From Treponema sp. (GTDB taxonomy: Bacteria; Spirochaetota; Spirochaetia; Treponematales; Breznakiellaceae), in the NCBI GenBank assembly GCA_009781635.1, contig WQXU01000005.1:77443-117133 (forward strand): a stretch of DNA of 39,691 nt, given 5' to 3'. The translations under genes and the position numbers were made by a program. Shown piece after piece: positions 15,392 through 27,066 of this stretch (within the stretch, counting starts at the first letter, position 1; every line of letters begins with the position of its first letter). The notes below the pieces were generated by a model. It made no database searches. It saw only the letters and a list, made by a program, of their open reading frames with translations, and had not been told where the DNA came from.

Positions 15392-18300
15392 ATGACCAAA
15401 ATGAAGACAGCCGACAGGCGCACGTACATTGGAAGGGATATTCTTGATGTGATGGAACTGCCGGACTTAATCGATATACAGCTCAATTCCTACGAGCGTT
15501 TTTTACAAAGAGAAAAAGTTAACAAGGGTGAAAAATTAAACCTTCAGGGGCTTCAGGAAGTATTTGAAACCACCTTTCCAATAAAGAGCCCAAACGAAGA
15601 TATGAGGCTTGAATTTGAATATTACACCTTTGATGAAGATAACATAAAAGTTACAGAACTTGAATGCAAGCAAAAAGGACTTACTTACTCGGTTCCCCTC
15701 AAAGCGCGCGTCAACCTTGCGTTTCAGCAGACAGGCGAGATACGCCAGAAAGATATTTACATGGGCGATATTCCCCTGATGACAGAAAGGGGGACATTTA
15801 TTATTAACGGAGCGGAGAGGGTAGTTGTCTCTCAGATACACCGCTCGCCGGGCGTTATTTTCAGCCATGAAAAAGAAACATATTCATCCCGCATAATACC
15901 CTACAGGGGCAGCTGGCTTGAGTTTGAAATCGACAGAAAGCGTGAATTAATCTACGCCAAAATTGACAGAAAAAAAAGAATTCTTGGAACGATTTTTCTG
16001 CGCACTCTTGGTTTTTCAACCAGGGAAGAAATTATCAATGCGTTTTATACAGTAGAAACATTAAAAATAAAAGATGACCGCGAAACAAAAGAAAAAATTT
16101 CCGGCAAGGTTCTTGCGCAGTCAATTACCGGCAAGGATGAAAGCGGAAATGACAGGCTGATATACCGCGCCGGTGAAAAATTGCATCCGCATAATGTGGA
16201 TGAACTTGTAAAAAATGATATTAAGTCAATTAGCTATATCGATTTTGAAGCTGAAGGCTCTCTTAATTCAACTATGCTTCTTAATTGTTTTGAGCGGGAA
16301 GATATCAAGTTTGTAAAAGAAGCGGGAAGCGAACCTACAAAAGAGGAAGCCTTAATAGCTGTTTACTCGGTGCTGATGCCCGGCGAATCAATTACGGCAG
16401 AGCAGGCGGAAAAGGATCTTCTTGGAATGTTTTTCTCCGATCGCCGTTACGATCTTGGCAAGGTCGGCCGGTACAAGTTAAATAAAAAGTTCAGCCTTGA
16501 TGTTGACAGTAAAAAATTCACTCTGGTAAAAGACGATATAATTGCCACGATGAAACACCTTATAAAGGTATATGTCGGCGATGAAAATATCGACGATATT
16601 GATCATCTTGGAAACAGGCGCATACGTTCTGTCGGCGAGCTTATGGCAAATCAAATGAAGACTGCTTTCAGCCGCATGGAAAGAATTGCAAAAGAAAGAA
16701 TGAGCCTTAAAGAAACTGACACTATAAAACCGCAGGAGTTAATTTCCATTAAACCCATTGTTGCAGCTATCAAGGAATTCTTCGGTTCGAGCCAATTGTC
16801 GCAGTTTATGGATCAGGTAAATCCGCTTGCGGAGCTTACGCATAAAAGGCGTCTTAACGCTCTTGGCCCCGGAGGTCTTTCACGCGATCGCGCCGGTTTT
16901 GAAGTTCGCGAAATTCACTATACGCACTACGGAAGAATGTGCCCCATAGAAACGCCGGAAGGTCCGAATATCGGTTTGATTGTATCGCTTGCCAATTACA
17001 CGCGTGTTAATGAATACGGTTTTCTTGAGACGCCCTACCGCAGGGTAAACAAGGGTATTGCGACAAAAGATATTGAATATCTTTCCGCAATGGACGAGGA
17101 CAAACATTTTATCGCCCAGGCTTCGGCAAAGGTAAACAATAACGGCTCGTTTGCAGACTCGCAAATATCCTGCAGAAAACAGGGCGATTATATAAACCGT
17201 TCGCCGGAAGAAATTCAATACATGGACGTTTCACCCAAACAGATAATTTCGGTTTCCGCTTCGCTCATTCCGTTCCTTGAACATGACGATGCAAACCGCG
17301 CGCTTATGGGTTCCAACATGCAGCGCCAGGCTGTGCCTCTGGTTTTCCCGGAAGCGCCGCGCGTGGGTACCGGAATGGAAAGCAAGTGCGCATATGATTC
17401 CGGCGTTCTTGTGAAAGCGCGGAGGAACGGAACTGTTCTTCGCGTAACGTCACGTGAAGTTATTGTTAAGCCGGAAAGAGCAGGCAACGCAAAACCGGCG
17501 GCGCAGGTTACAATTGATGATAACGGAAATGATGTCTACCAGCTTGTAAAATACCAGAGAACGAATCAGGACACATGCTACAACCAGCGCCCAATTGTAA
17601 AACCCGGCGATAAATTATTATCCGGACAGGTTATTGCAGACGGCCCTGCTACGCAAAACGGCGAGCTTGCCCTTGGCCGTAATATCCTTGTCGGTTTTAT
17701 GCCGTGGAACGGATACAACTACGAAGATTCAATCCTTATCTCCCAAAAGGTTGTTAAGGATGACATGTTTACATCGATACATATTAAAGAGTTTATTGTC
17801 GAAGTAAGGGAAACAAAACTGGGACCTGAAAAGATAACAAGAGATATCCCCAATACTTCCGAGAAAAGCCTTGATAACCTTGACAGCGAGGGCATCATCC
17901 GTATTGGCGCGAAAGTGCGTTCCGGCGACATTCTGGTTGGTAAAGTTACGCCAAAGAGCGAAACTGAAACCACACCGGAATTCAAACTGCTTAACTCGAT
18001 TTTCGGCGAGAAGGCAAAGGAAGTGCGCGATACCTCCCTTAAAGTACCGCATGGAATTGACGGAACAATTATTGATATTCAGAGGCTTAAAAGAACAGAG
18101 CATGACAGCCTTAGCCCGGGCGTTGATGAAGTAGTAAAAGTTTTAATAGCAACCAAGCGCAAACTCCGCGAAGGGGACAAGATGGCAGGCCGCCACGGTA
18201 ACAAGGGCGTAGTTGCACGCATCCTCCCCGAGGAAGATATGCCGTTCATGGAAGACGGAACTCCTCTGGATATTTGCCTTACGCCTCTTGGCGTTCCGTC

Positions 18301-18919
18301 GCGTATGAATATCGGGCAGCTTTTGGAAACAGAACTTGGCTGGGCAGGCTCAACATTAAATGAATGGTATTCAGCTCCTGTATTCCAGTCGCCGTCAACA
18401 GATCAGATCGAAGAAAAATTAAAAGAAGCCGGATTGCCTGTTACGGGCAAGGCTGTTTTAAAAGACGGCAGAACAGGCGAAGAATTCGTTAACCCGATAT
18501 TCTGCGGAATTATTTACTTCCTTAAACTGCATCACCTTGTTGATGACAAGATGCATGCGCGCTCAACAGGGCCTTATTCGCTTGTTACCCAGCAGCCGCT
18601 GGGCGGAAAAGCGCAATTCGGCGGACAGAGGTTAGGTGAAATGGAAGTATGGGCGCTTGAAGCATACGGAGCGGCAAATACATTGCAGGAACTTTTAACA
18701 ATTAAATCAGACGATATGACAGGACGTTCAAAAATATACGAAGCAATTGTTAAGGGCGAACCTTCTACAACCGCAGGTATTCCTGAATCGTTTAACGTAC
18801 TTGTTCAGGAGTTAAGGGGTCTTGCGCTGGATCTTTCAATCTTTGATGTTAAGGGAAAACAAATACCGCTTACCGAAAAAGACGAGGAATTAATAACCAA
18901 GTCGGGAAGTAACTTCTAA
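15392..18919 (+). CDS. rpoB: DNA-directed RNA polymerase subunit beta
   Basis: A 1175-residue beta subunit. It contains the rifampicin region [18 protein letters not shown] and [20 protein letters not shown], then [17 protein letters not shown], the active-site support [17 protein letters not shown], and the C-terminal [13 protein letters not shown]. Codon 489 (AAC at 16856-16858) is Asn where E. coli has Ser531, the change linked to natural rifampicin resistance in treponemes. Asp516 and His526 equivalents are conserved. It follows rplL after a 182-bp gap with hairpins and precedes rpoC by 19 bp. Confidence 0.98.
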   Translation: MTKMKTADRRTYIGRDILDVMELPDLIDIQLNSYERFLQREKVNKGEKLNLQGLQEVFETTFPIKSPNEDMRLEFEYYTFDEDNIKVTELECKQKGLTYSVPLKARVNLAFQQTGEIRQKDIYMGDIPLMTERGTFIINGAERVVVSQIHRSPGVIFSHEKETYSSRIIPYRGSWLEFEIDRKRELIYAKIDRKKRILGTIFLRTLGFSTREEIINAFYTVETLKIKDDRETKEKISGKVLAQSITGKDESGNDRLIYRAGEKLHPHNVDELVKNDIKSISYIDFEAEGSLNSTMLLNCFEREDIKFVKEAGSEPTKEEALIAVYSVLMPGESITAEQAEKDLLGMFFSDRRYDLGKVGRYKLNKKFSLDVDSKKFTLVKDDIIATMKHLIKVYVGDENIDDIDHLGNRRIRSVGELMANQMKTAFSRMERIAKERMSLKETDTIKPQELISIKPIVAAIKEFFGSSQLSQFMDQVNPLAELTHKRRLNALGPGGLSRDRAGFEVREIHYTHYGRMCPIETPEGPNIGLIVSLANYTRVNEYGFLETPYRRVNKGIATKDIEYLSAMDEDKHFIAQASAKVNNNGSFADSQISCRKQGDYINRSPEEIQYMDVSPKQIISVSASLIPFLEHDDANRALMGSNMQRQAVPLVFPEAPRVGTGMESKCAYDSGVLVKARRNGTVLRVTSREVIVKPERAGNAKPAAQVTIDDNGNDVYQLVKYQRTNQDTCYNQRPIVKPGDKLLSGQVIADGPATQNGELALGRNILVGFMPWNGYNYEDSILISQKVVKDDMFTSIHIKEFIVEVRETKLGPEKITRDIPNTSEKSLDNLDSEGIIRIGAKVRSGDILVGKVTPKSETETTPEFKLLNSIFGEKAKEVRDTSLKVPHGIDGTIIDIQRLKRTEHDSLSPGVDEVVKVLIATKRKLREGDKMAGRHGNKGVVARILPEEDMPFMEDGTPLDICLTPLGVPSRMNIGQLLETELGWAGSTLNEWYSAPVFQSPSTDQIEEKLKEAGLPVTGKAVLKDGRTGEEFVNPIFCGIIYFLKLHHLVDDKMHARSTGPYSLVTQQPLGGKAQFGGQRLGEMEVWALEAYGAANTLQELLTIKSDDMTGRSKIYEAIVKGEPSTTAGIPESFNVLVQELRGLALDLSIFDVKGKQIPLTEKDEELITKSGSNF

Positions 18920-18938
18920 ATAAATCGAGGGGAATAGA

Positions 18939-21900
18939 ATGCGTGATATTCAGGATTTTGATTCTATAATGATACGGCTGGCCTCGCCTGACATGATTAG
19001 GTCGTGGTCATACGGCGAAGTAAAAAAGCCGGAAACGATTAATTACAGAACATTAAGACCGGAAAAAGAAGGTCTTTTCTGCGAACGTATCTTTGGCACC
19101 ACCAAGGAATGGGAATGTTACTGCGGAAAATTTAAATCGATAAGATACAAGGGCGTTATCTGCGATCGCTGCGGCGTTGAAGTTACACACTTTAAAGTCC
19201 GCCGTGAAAGAGTGGGCCATATTGAGCTTGCAGCCCCCGTATCGCATATCTGGTATTACCGCTCGGTTCCCAGCCGCATGGGTCTTCTTTTGGATCTTCC
19301 CACAAGCCAGTTAAGGTCTGTGCTTTACTATGAGAAATATATCGTAATAGATTCAGGCGATACCAACTTAAAGAAATGCCAGCTGCTTTCCGAAGAAGAG
19401 TTTTATGAAAACCAGGAACGTTACGGCGGCGGCTTTACTGCCGGAATGGGTGCCGAAGCTATCAGCGTTCTTTTGGAAAATTTGGATCTTGATCAGATGG
19501 CGCTGGAACTTCGCGCCAAGATGATTGACAAGGGCGCAAAGAGCGACAAGCGTCTATTAAAACGCATCGAAATAGTGGAGAATTTCCGCAACTCAAACAA
19601 CAAACCGCAGTGGATGATCCTCACCGTGATACCGGTGATACCGCCGGAACTCCGTCCTATGGTACAGCTTGACGGCGGACGTTTTGCAACAAGCGATCTT
19701 AATGATCTGTACCGCAGGGTGATAAACCGTAATAACCGTCTGAAGCGGCTCCAGGCTCTTAATGCGCCTGATATAATTATTCGCAACGAAAAGCGCATGC
19801 TGCAGGAAGCGGTAGATGCATTGTTCGATAATTCCAAGAAGAAAAAAGTTGTTAAGGGCTCATCGAACAGGCCGCTAAAATCGATCAGCGATATGCTCAA
19901 GGGAAAACAGGGGCGTTTTCGCCAGAACCTGCTTGGGAAACGCGTCGATTATTCGGGGCGCTCTGTTATTACAGTCGGGCCGGATCTCAGGATGTGGCAG
20001 TGCGGCATTCCTACGAAGATGGCGCTTGAATTGTTCAAACCATTTATAATGAAAAAGCTTGTTGACAAGGATGTTGTCTTTAATATTAAAAAGGCAAAGA
20101 TGCTTGTTGAACAGGAAACGCCTGAAGTTTTTGCGATACTTGACGAAGTTGTAAAAGAGCATCCGGTGCTTCTTAACCGCGCGCCTACTCTGCACAGGCT
20201 TGGTATCCAGGCATTTGAACCTGTGCTGGTGGAAGGAAAAGCGATTAAACTTCATCCGCTTGTATGTCATGCGTTCAATGCCGACTTTGACGGCGACCAG
20301 ATGGCAGTCCATGTCCCTCTGACGCAGGCTGCGCAGATGGAATGCTGGACATTAATGCTTTCGGCAAGAAATCTTCTAAACCCGGCCAACGGCAAGACGA
20401 TTGTATTCCCGTCTCAGGATATGGTTTTAGGTATAAACTTTCTTACAAGGATTAAGCCTCATGCAAAACGGCCTGGTTCTGATAAAGCGGAAACTAAAAA
20501 CAAGATTCCCTTCTATTCGTCTCCGGAAGAAGTGCTCATGGCAGTTGAAAGAAAGGCGCTGGACTGGGAAGCTGCTATCCGTTTAAGGCCGCCCAAGCTT
20601 CCGATATGGGACAAGGCCGGCAGCATAATAGAACCTGAAAAAAACGGTACTATAGTCACTTCTGCAGGAAGGCTTGTATTTAATGAAGAGCTTCCTGATG
20701 ACATTCCCTTTATCAATTATGAACTTAAAGACAAGGAGCTTCGCGCTCTTGTAGAATACGTGTTCAAGGATAAGGGTTCCTGGACTACGGTTCAGATGCT
20801 GGATGCAATCAAATCAACCGGCTACCGTTATGCGACAGTATTCGGCGCGACCATCGGCGTAGACGATATTATCATTCCAAAAGAAAAAGCGGAAATGATA
20901 GACAAGGCAAACAAGGATGTTGAATCCATTCAGAAGCAGTGGCGCCAGGGGCATATTACAAACGAAGAGCGTTATAACCAGGTTGTTCAGGTTTGGACAA
21001 AGACAAATGACGATCTTACCAATATAACAATGAGAACGCTTGAATCGGACAGGGACGGCTTTAACTCAATTTACATGATGGCAAACTCAGGCGCGCGCGG
21101 AAGCCGCAACCAGATTCGCCAGCTTGCCGGTATGCGCGGCCTTATGGCCAAGCCGTCAGGTGACATTATAGAACTTCCCATACGTTCAAACTTCAAAGAA
21201 GGCCTTTCTGTAATAGAGTTCTTTATTTCAACTAACGGTGCGCGCAAGGGTCTTGCCGATACGGCCTTAAAGACAGCGGAAGCCGGCTACCTTACACGCC
21301 GTCTTGTCGACATTGCACAGGACATGGTTGTAAATGAAGATGACTGCGGAACAATCAATGGTATTGCTTATTCTTCAATTAAACAGGGCGAAGAAATTGT
21401 TGAAGCTTTAAAAGACAGAATTATAGGACGCTTTACTCTTGAACGCGTCAAGCATCCCATTACAGGCGAATTGATTATCGATGTAAATGAAGAAATTACA
21501 GAAGATATTGCAAAAGTTATTGACGCTGCCGGGGTTGAAACCATACGGATTAGAACTGTTCTTACCTGTGAAGCCAAGTACGGCGTTTGCCGCAAGTGTT
21601 ACGGGCGCAATCTTGCGACAAACCGCGCAGTTGATATAGGAGAGGCGGTTGGCACGATTGCAGCTCAGTCCATCGGTCAGCCTGGTACACAGCTTACGAT
21701 GCGTACCTTCCATATCGGCGGCGTAGCAACAAAGCTCAGCGAAGAAAACCGCATAACGCTTAAATACCCTGTGTATATAAGGGATGTTGTCGGAACCAAT
21801 ATTGTGCTTGACAACGGACATCTGCTCTTTACAAGGAGAGGGTATGCGATTGTCAATAAAGTAATGAGAATGTATAAAATCGAACGCGGCGATAAATTAA

Positions 21901-23267
21901 TGGTAACGGACGGAAAGAGAATTAACCGCGGAGATATTATCATTAAACGCGGCAGTACAGATATTATATCGCCGGAAATTGCGTATGCCTTAATTATAAA
22001 GGGCAAGGAAACAGACAACTTGTACCTTATCGGACAGGATCAAAAAATCGAAATAAGGAACGGCTCTGATTTTGAAACGCAAAAAGGCTCTGTAGTTGAA
22101 GCTGACAAAACAATTGCGACCTTCGATCCCTTCTCCGACCCGATTATTGCAGAAGCAAGCGGCTTTGTTAAATATGAAGATATTATTCTTGGTTCTACCC
22201 TTAAGGAAGAAATTGATGAGGATACCGGCAATACGGAAAAGCGCATAACGGAGTTCCAGCACGAGAGCAAACAGCCGCGTATTTTTATTGTCGATGACAA
22301 TAATAATGAGGTTGCTTCCTACTTCCTGCCGGGCGGCGCTTATATTCAGGTTGATGAGGGCGAACGTATCCGCGCAGGCCGTACAATTGCAAAAACCCTG
22401 AAAGAATCCGCAAAAGCCATGGACATAACATCCGGCCTTCCGCGCGTAAGCGAATTATTCGAAGCGCGCAAACCCAAGAGCCCTGCTGTTCTTGCAGAAG
22501 TTTCCGGAACCGTTTATTTCCGCGGTATAGCGAAGAACAAACGCAAGGTCTCTGTAGTTGACGATTTTGGCAGGGAATCTGCGCATTTAATCCCAATGAG
22601 CAAGCGGCTTTTGGTGCGCGACGGGGATACTGTTGAAGCGGGAGAATTGCTCTGCATGGGCGCTATCAATCCGCATGATGTTCTTAGAATACAGGGTGAG
22701 GGAAAACTGCAGCGTTATCTTATGGATGAAATTCAGCATGTTTACCGCCTGCAGGGCGTATCAATTAATGACAAGCATATCGGCGTTATAATCAGGCAAA
22801 TGATGCGCAAGGTTGAAATCCGCAAAGTCGGGGATACCAAATTCATTTATGGTTCTTCTGTTGACAAATACAGGTTCCATGAAGAAAACGCGCGCGTTAT
22901 GGCAGAGGGCGGGCAGCCCGCTATTGCACAGCCTATGTTCCAGGGAATTACCAAGGCCTCGTTAAATATCGATTCCTTCCTGTCTGCGGCAAGTTTTCAG
23001 GAAACAACAAGGGTTCTTACAAATGCGGCAATTGCAGGTTCAACAGATTATCTGCGCGGCTTAAAAGAAAACATAATCATTGGTCATCCAATCCCGGCAG
23101 GAACCGGCATGAAGCGTTACCGCAATATAAAACTCTTCGATGATGAGAGTCAGGATTTGGACGAATACATGCAGGAGATACTTGAGAGGCGCAAGCAGGA
23201 AGCTGAAGTAGTTACCGGGGCAGAAAGCAGCCAGGGAGAAACGACAGTAGAAGAATTCGAGGATTGA
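18939..23267 (+). CDS. rpoC: DNA-directed RNA polymerase subunit beta'
   Basis: A 1442-residue beta' subunit. The catalytic magnesium motif [12 protein letters not shown] has Asp449, Asp451 and Asp453. The N-terminal zinc site uses Cys60, Cys62, Cys75 and Cys78; the second zinc site lies around residues 877-890 ([15 protein letters not shown]). The bridge-helix/trigger-loop region includes [20 protein letters not shown] and [23 protein letters not shown]-type ribosome-binding site precedes ATG. The last gene of the classical operon; rpsL, rpsG and fusA do not follow. The stop is directly followed by the TTG start of the next gene. Confidence 0.98.
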   Translation: MRDIQDFDSIMIRLASPDMIRSWSYGEVKKPETINYRTLRPEKEGLFCERIFGTTKEWECYCGKFKSIRYKGVICDRCGVEVTHFKVRRERVGHIELAAPVSHIWYYRSVPSRMGLLLDLPTSQLRSVLYYEKYIVIDSGDTNLKKCQLLSEEEFYENQERYGGGFTAGMGAEAISVLLENLDLDQMALELRAKMIDKGAKSDKRLLKRIEIVENFRNSNNKPQWMILTVIPVIPPELRPMVQLDGGRFATSDLNDLYRRVINRNNRLKRLQALNAPDIIIRNEKRMLQEAVDALFDNSKKKKVVKGSSNRPLKSISDMLKGKQGRFRQNLLGKRVDYSGRSVITVGPDLRMWQCGIPTKMALELFKPFIMKKLVDKDVVFNIKKAKMLVEQETPEVFAILDEVVKEHPVLLNRAPTLHRLGIQAFEPVLVEGKAIKLHPLVCHAFNADFDGDQMAVHVPLTQAAQMECWTLMLSARNLLNPANGKTIVFPSQDMVLGINFLTRIKPHAKRPGSDKAETKNKIPFYSSPEEVLMAVERKALDWEAAIRLRPPKLPIWDKAGSIIEPEKNGTIVTSAGRLVFNEELPDDIPFINYELKDKELRALVEYVFKDKGSWTTVQMLDAIKSTGYRYATVFGATIGVDDIIIPKEKAEMIDKANKDVESIQKQWRQGHITNEERYNQVVQVWTKTNDDLTNITMRTLESDRDGFNSIYMMANSGARGSRNQIRQLAGMRGLMAKPSGDIIELPIRSNFKEGLSVIEFFISTNGARKGLADTALKTAEAGYLTRRLVDIAQDMVVNEDDCGTINGIAYSSIKQGEEIVEALKDRIIGRFTLERVKHPITGELIIDVNEEITEDIAKVIDAAGVETIRIRTVLTCEAKYGVCRKCYGRNLATNRAVDIGEAVGTIAAQSIGQPGTQLTMRTFHIGGVATKLSEENRITLKYPVYIRDVVGTNIVLDNGHLLFTRRGYAIVNKVMRMYKIERGDKLMVTDGKRINRGDIIIKRGSTDIISPEIAYALIIKGKETDNLYLIGQDQKIEIRNGSDFETQKGSVVEADKTIATFDPFSDPIIAEASGFVKYEDIILGSTLKEEIDEDTGNTEKRITEFQHESKQPRIFIVDDNNNEVASYFLPGGAYIQVDEGERIRAGRTIAKTLKESAKAMDITSGLPRVSELFEARKPKSPAVLAEVSGTVYFRGIAKNKRKVSVVDDFGRESAHLIPMSKRLLVRDGDTVEAGELLCMGAINPHDVLRIQGEGKLQRYLMDEIQHVYRLQGVSINDKHIGVIIRQMMRKVEIRKVGDTKFIYGSSVDKYRFHEENARVMAEGGQPAIAQPMFQGITKASLNIDSFLSAASFQETTRVLTNAAIAGSTDYLRGLKENIIIGHPIPAGTGMKRYRNIKLFDDESQDLDEYMQEILERRKQEAEVVTGAESSQGETTVEEFED

Positions 23268-24533
23268 TTGCAATACCGAATTGACAAAAAAACGGGTAAT
23301 AAAATATCTGTCCTTAGTTTCGGATGCATGCGTTTTCCCTCAATGTTCGGTAAAACAGACATGCGCAAGACCGAGGAAATGATTGTACGCTCGATAGATG
23401 CGGGCGTAAATTATTTTGATACTGCTTGGATATATCCCGGTAATGAAGAGGCCTTAGGTTCTGTTCTGCACAAGAACAATCTGCGCTATAAGGTTAATAT
23501 TGCAACAAAGCTTCCGTTAATTTTACTTAAAGATGATTTTAATGCAAATGACTTTGACAGATACTTAAATCAGTCTCTTGAAAGGTTAAAAACAGATTAT
23601 ATCGATTATTATCTTTTGCATATGATAACCGATATGGATCAATGGAATAAGCTGAAAACCAGAGGTATTGTAAACTGGATCTCACAGAAAAAGAGCGCAG
23701 GCATTATAAAGCATATTGGTTTTTCTTTTCACGGACAGGCGCCGGAGTTTCTGAAAATAATTAATGATTACAACTGGGAATTAACGCAGATTCAATACAA
23801 TTATTTTGATGAAAATTTTCAGGCGGGTGTCAGCGGTCTTCGCGCTGCTGCAGCAAAAATGCCTGTAATTGTGATGGAACCGCTGCTTGGCGGAAAACTT
23901 GCAACAGGACTTCCTAAAGAAGCAGTTTCCATTTTTAATAATGCCGAAGCGCCGGCCGGTTTGGAAACAGATTTTTTAAATCCGCCGGTTGAAAAAAAAC
24001 GAAAAAAATTATCACCTGCAGGATGGGCTCTTGCCTGGCTTTGGAATCAGGCAGAGGTTACTTCAGTTCTTTCAGGCATGAGCACCATGGAACAGCTTGA
24101 TGAGAATCTCATGCTGGCGGAATCTGCAGCAGCGGATGTGTTAAATGAATCGCACATGGCTGTATATAAGTCGGTGCTCGAATTGTTAAACCGCTCCTGC
24201 AAGGTAAAATGTACAGGCTGCAATTACTGCATGCCCTGTCCTGAGGGAGTAAATATCCCCGGCGCTTTTTCCGCTTATAATGCAAGATACTCCATGGGTT
24301 ACATGGAAGGAATAAAACAATACGCCACAAGTACGGGAATGACACAGGTAAAAAGCGGCAGCCCGGATCAATGCAATAAATGCGGAAAATGTGAATTACG
24401 CTGCCCGCAGAAAATATCAATCATAAATGAGCTTGTTATAGTTCATAAAAAAATGGAACCGTGGTTTATAAAACTTGCAGGTACCGGCGCAAGAGCTTTT
24501 CTGGGAAAAAAACGCAAACAGAAGAGCTATTGA
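23268..24533 (+). CDS. aldo/keto reductase with C-terminal 4Fe-4S domain
   Basis: A 421-residue protein. TTG at 23268, with GAGG upstream inside the rpoC end, gives the typical start MQYRIDKKTGNKISVLSFG. The N-terminal AKR barrel has YFDTAWIYPG, NIATKLPL and HIGFSFHG, which carry the Asp, Tyr, Lys and His tetrad. The C-terminal part has a ferredoxin-like cluster set: CKVKCTGCNYC (Cys311, 315, 318, 321, plus Cys324) and CNKCGKCELRC (Cys369, 372, 375, 379). Such Fe-S AKRs are common in anaerobes; the substrate is unknown. The start touches the rpoC stop (TGATTG), suggesting translational coupling. Confidence 0.92.
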   Translation: MQYRIDKKTGNKISVLSFGCMRFPSMFGKTDMRKTEEMIVRSIDAGVNYFDTAWIYPGNEEALGSVLHKNNLRYKVNIATKLPLILLKDDFNANDFDRYLNQSLERLKTDYIDYYLLHMITDMDQWNKLKTRGIVNWISQKKSAGIIKHIGFSFHGQAPEFLKIINDYNWELTQIQYNYFDENFQAGVSGLRAAAAKMPVIVMEPLLGGKLATGLPKEAVSIFNNAEAPAGLETDFLNPPVEKKRKKLSPAGWALAWLWNQAEVTSVLSGMSTMEQLDENLMLAESAAADVLNESHMAVYKSVLELLNRSCKVKCTGCNYCMPCPEGVNIPGAFSAYNARYSMGYMEGIKQYATSTGMTQVKSGSPDQCNKCGKCELRCPQKISIINELVIVHKKMEPWFIKLAGTGARAFLGKKRKQKSY

Positions 24534-24537
24534 CTTA

Positions 24538-24555
24538 TTATTGATCAATCAATAA
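24538..24555. promoter_or_regulatory. perfect inverted repeat upstream of znuA (metal-regulator operator candidate)
   Basis: TTATTGA-TCAA-TCAATAA, 18 bp, ending 9 bp before the znuA ATG. Its position and dyad form suit a Zur/Fur- or TroR-type repressor site. The sequence is AT-rich and no regulator is encoded nearby. Confidence 0.4.
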
Positions 24556-24564
24556 CTTTTAATC

Positions 24565-25443
24565 ATGCGCTTGAAAAATGTTCTTTTAATCTTATTTTTT
24601 TCCATAATATTTTCATCATGTTTACGGCAGGAACAGCACGATGGAATTCTAATCGCTGTAAGCATTCCGCCGCAGGAGTGGTTTGTCTCTCAGATAGCAG
24701 GTGATAAGGCAAGCGTGCTAATACTCGTTCCGCCGGGGCAGAATCCGCATAACTACGAACCAACTCCAAGACAAATTCAAAGCCTTGCAAATGCAAGCGC
24801 GTGGATACTTTCCGGCACTGAATTTGAAATAGCTCTGCGCCCGAAAATAGAAGCGCTTTTTCCGGATTTGCTTATTATAGACGGAACTGAAGGCGTAAAT
24901 TTCAGAATGCTTCTGGATCATGAGCATCATGACTGCGATCATGATCACTCATCTCTGGAGATAGACAGGCATACATGGCTTGGAAGGATGCCTTCGATAA
25001 TACTTGCAAACCGCATTATGCAAACGCTTTATCATCTTGATCGCAGCAATGAAAATTATTATTTAGAAAGAATGGTAAATACAGTCCAGGACATTCAGGA
25101 TGTTTTTAATGAGCTGGAAATTATTCTTGCGCCCCTGAAGGGCAGGAGTGTGTTTGTATATCATCCAAGCTTTGGCTATTTTCTTGACGAGTTTGGAATT
25201 GAGCAGGAGGCGGTTGAAACAGGTGGCAAGGAACCAACTCCGCGCGAGCTTAATAATCTAATTTCAAAAATAACAAGCGAGCAGCCTGCCGCTATTTTTG
25301 TGCAGACTCAGTTTCCTGTCAATGCGGCAAGAACAATTGCCGGCGCTGTGGGAGCGGATGTGATAGAACTGGATCCTTTAGCGCAGAATTGGCTGGAGAA
25401 CATACGTTATATCGGCGAAGCGCTTAAAAGGACAGTGCGGTGA
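24565..25443 (+). CDS. znuA: zinc/manganese ABC transporter substrate-binding lipoprotein
   Basis: A 292-residue cluster 9 (ZnuA/TroA-type) binding protein. The signal MRLKNVLLILFFSIIFSSC ends in a lipobox Cys19. It has GQNPHNYEPTP, a His/Asp-rich loop (HEHHDCDHDH, around 118-127), DRHTWLG, VYHPSFGYF and KEPTP, together giving the metal ligands. The His-rich loop is typical of zinc-binding members, so zinc is favoured over manganese. No strong Shine-Dalgarno is seen. The stop overlaps the next start by 4 nt (GTGA). Confidence 0.92.
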   Translation: MRLKNVLLILFFSIIFSSCLRQEQHDGILIAVSIPPQEWFVSQIAGDKASVLILVPPGQNPHNYEPTPRQIQSLANASAWILSGTEFEIALRPKIEALFPDLLIIDGTEGVNFRMLLDHEHHDCDHDHSSLEIDRHTWLGRMPSIILANRIMQTLYHLDRSNENYYLERMVNTVQDIQDVFNELEIILAPLKGRSVFVYHPSFGYFLDEFGIEQEAVETGGKEPTPRELNNLISKITSEQPAAIFVQTQFPVNAARTIAGAVGADVIELDPLAQNWLENIRYIGEALKRTVR

Positions 25444-26168
25444 GCGGTATAGCGATTCATTTTGATTCTGTTTCTTTTTCATACGGGAAACATCAGGTTC
25501 TTGAAAATGCGTCATTTCATATTCACTGCGGCGAGTTTACAGCGATGGTTGGTCCTAACGGTTCAGGTAAAACCACGGTCTTAAAACTCCTCTTTGGCCT
25601 TGAATCGCCCTGTTCCGGGAGCATAAAAGTTTCAGGCGTAACTTCATATGTATCCCAGCATATGCCCTCTGATAATTTGTTTCCAATAACGGTGCGTGAT
25701 ATTGTCAGAATGGGTTTATTGAAGCCGGGTAAAAATGACAATGCCGGTTATGTACGCGCTGCTGTTTCCGGGGCGCTTGAAAAAACCGGCATTGCAAATC
25801 TTGCCGCAAGGCAATACAGTTCGCTTTCAGGCGGGGAGAAACGCAGAGCGCTTGTTGCGCGCGCATTGGTTTCAAACCCTCAGATTCTTGTGCTTGATGA
25901 GCCGACGGCTAATATGGATAAGGAAAGCGAAGCAATGCTTTATGAAACACTCGGCGCCTGCAAGGGAACAGCAACAATTCTTATTGTCACTCATGATACT
26001 GAATTTGTTACATCTCTTACAGACAGGGTTTTATGCCTTGGAGACGGACACAGGCTCGTCCAGCACAGGACTGAAGTTTGCCAAACTGCAAGGCATGGAA
26101 TTTCAAACCAGGAGGTGCGCGTGCTTCATGAAGAAAATATTGCCGATGATAACTGCTGCAAGGATTAA
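25440..26168 (+). CDS. znuC: zinc/manganese ABC transporter ATP-binding protein
   Basis: A 242-residue ABC ATPase starting at GTG 25440. Walker A is GPNGSGKTT (about residues 38-46), the signature is LSGGEKRRA, Walker B is QILVLDEPTANMD and the switch His is in VTHDTEF. The Q-loop is SYVSQHMP. It powers the importer formed with the adjacent binding and membrane proteins. It overlaps znuA by 4 nt and is 3 nt from znuB, so the three are one operon. Confidence 0.94.
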   Translation: MSGIAIHFDSVSFSYGKHQVLENASFHIHCGEFTAMVGPNGSGKTTVLKLLFGLESPCSGSIKVSGVTSYVSQHMPSDNLFPITVRDIVRMGLLKPGKNDNAGYVRAAVSGALEKTGIANLAARQYSSLSGGEKRRALVARALVSNPQILVLDEPTANMDKESEAMLYETLGACKGTATILIVTHDTEFVTSLTDRVLCLGDGHRLVQHRTEVCQTARHGISNQEVRVLHEENIADDNCCKD

Positions 26169-26171
26169 AAG

Positions 26172-27014
26172 ATGCAGGGATTTTTTGAAGCTTTGGTAAA
26201 TGTAAACTTCCCGTTTTTGCGTAACGCTTTGATAGCGGGCGTTTTGTCTTCAATTCTTTTTGGGGTGCTTGGCTCTATTGTAACAGTACGGCGCATAGGC
26301 AGCCTTGCAGGAGCTGTTTCACACGCTGTTCTGGGCGGAATAGGCATGGCGCTTTATTTGTCTGCAACTGTCATTCCGGGATTTCCCCCGATTGCAGGCG
26401 CGTTGATTTTTGCTGTGTTAAGCGCAATTATAATCGGTTTTGTGTCATTAAAGGCAAAGCAGCGCGAAGATACTGTAATCAACGCAATTTGGGTAATTGG
26501 CATGAGCATTGGTCTGCTCTTTATGGCAAAAACACCGGGGTACGCAGACCCTTCAACATGGCTCTTTGGAAATATACTGCTCATTTCCAGCATGGATTTA
26601 ATTTTACTGGCCGTACTTGATATAATCGTCATGACGCTTTCATGGCGTTTCTACGCCCAGATAGAAGCCTCATCTTTTGACGCAGAGTTTGCTCGTACAA
26701 AGGGAGTGCCTGTAAATTTAATTTTCCTTTTAATTTTGGGTTTAACCGCTGTTTCGATTGTGCTCCTGCAGACATTTGTCGGTATAGTGATGGTAATTGC
26801 AATGCTCACGCTTCCATCAGGCAGTGCTGCCTTTTTTTCGCGCAGTCTTGGCAGAATGATGCTGCTAAGCTGTCTGTTTGCCGCTTTCTTTTCTGTCTCA
26901 GGGCTTGTGTCAGGCTGGCTTTTTGATCTTCCTGTAGGAGCCATGACAGTTATAATTGCAGGAATTGTTTTTCTTGGTTTTTCCGCATTTCGCGCTATAA
27001 TACGCAATAATTGA
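26172..27014 (+). CDS. znuB: zinc/manganese ABC transporter permease
   Basis: A 280-residue ABC-3 family membrane protein with about 8 hydrophobic helices. GSIVTVRRIGSLAGAVSHAVLGG near residue 40 and LTAVSIVLLQTFVGIVMVIA with LTLPSGSA near residue 205 are typical of ZnuB/TroC proteins. It forms the metal channel of the importer. It closes the operon; the next gene has its own promoter. Confidence 0.94.
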   Translation: MQGFFEALVNVNFPFLRNALIAGVLSSILFGVLGSIVTVRRIGSLAGAVSHAVLGGIGMALYLSATVIPGFPPIAGALIFAVLSAIIIGFVSLKAKQREDTVINAIWVIGMSIGLLFMAKTPGYADPSTWLFGNILLISSMDLILLAVLDIIVMTLSWRFYAQIEASSFDAEFARTKGVPVNLIFLLILGLTAVSIVLLQTFVGIVMVIAMLTLPSGSAAFFSRSLGRMMLLSCLFAAFFSVSGLVSGWLFDLPVGAMTVIIAGIVFLGFSAFRAIIRNN

Positions 27015-27030
27015 AACGTATGCACAGAAG

Positions 27031-27060
27031 TTGCGCAATAATCAAATCAAATGCTATAAT
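27031..27060 (+). promoter_or_regulatory. promoter for the HIT gene with extended -10
   Basis: -35 TTGCGC (27031-27036), 18-bp spacer, extended -10 TGCTATAAT ending 27060, then 6 nt and the ATG. There is no Shine-Dalgarno, so the mRNA is predicted leaderless. Confidence 0.6.
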
Positions 27061-27066
27061 TAAAAA

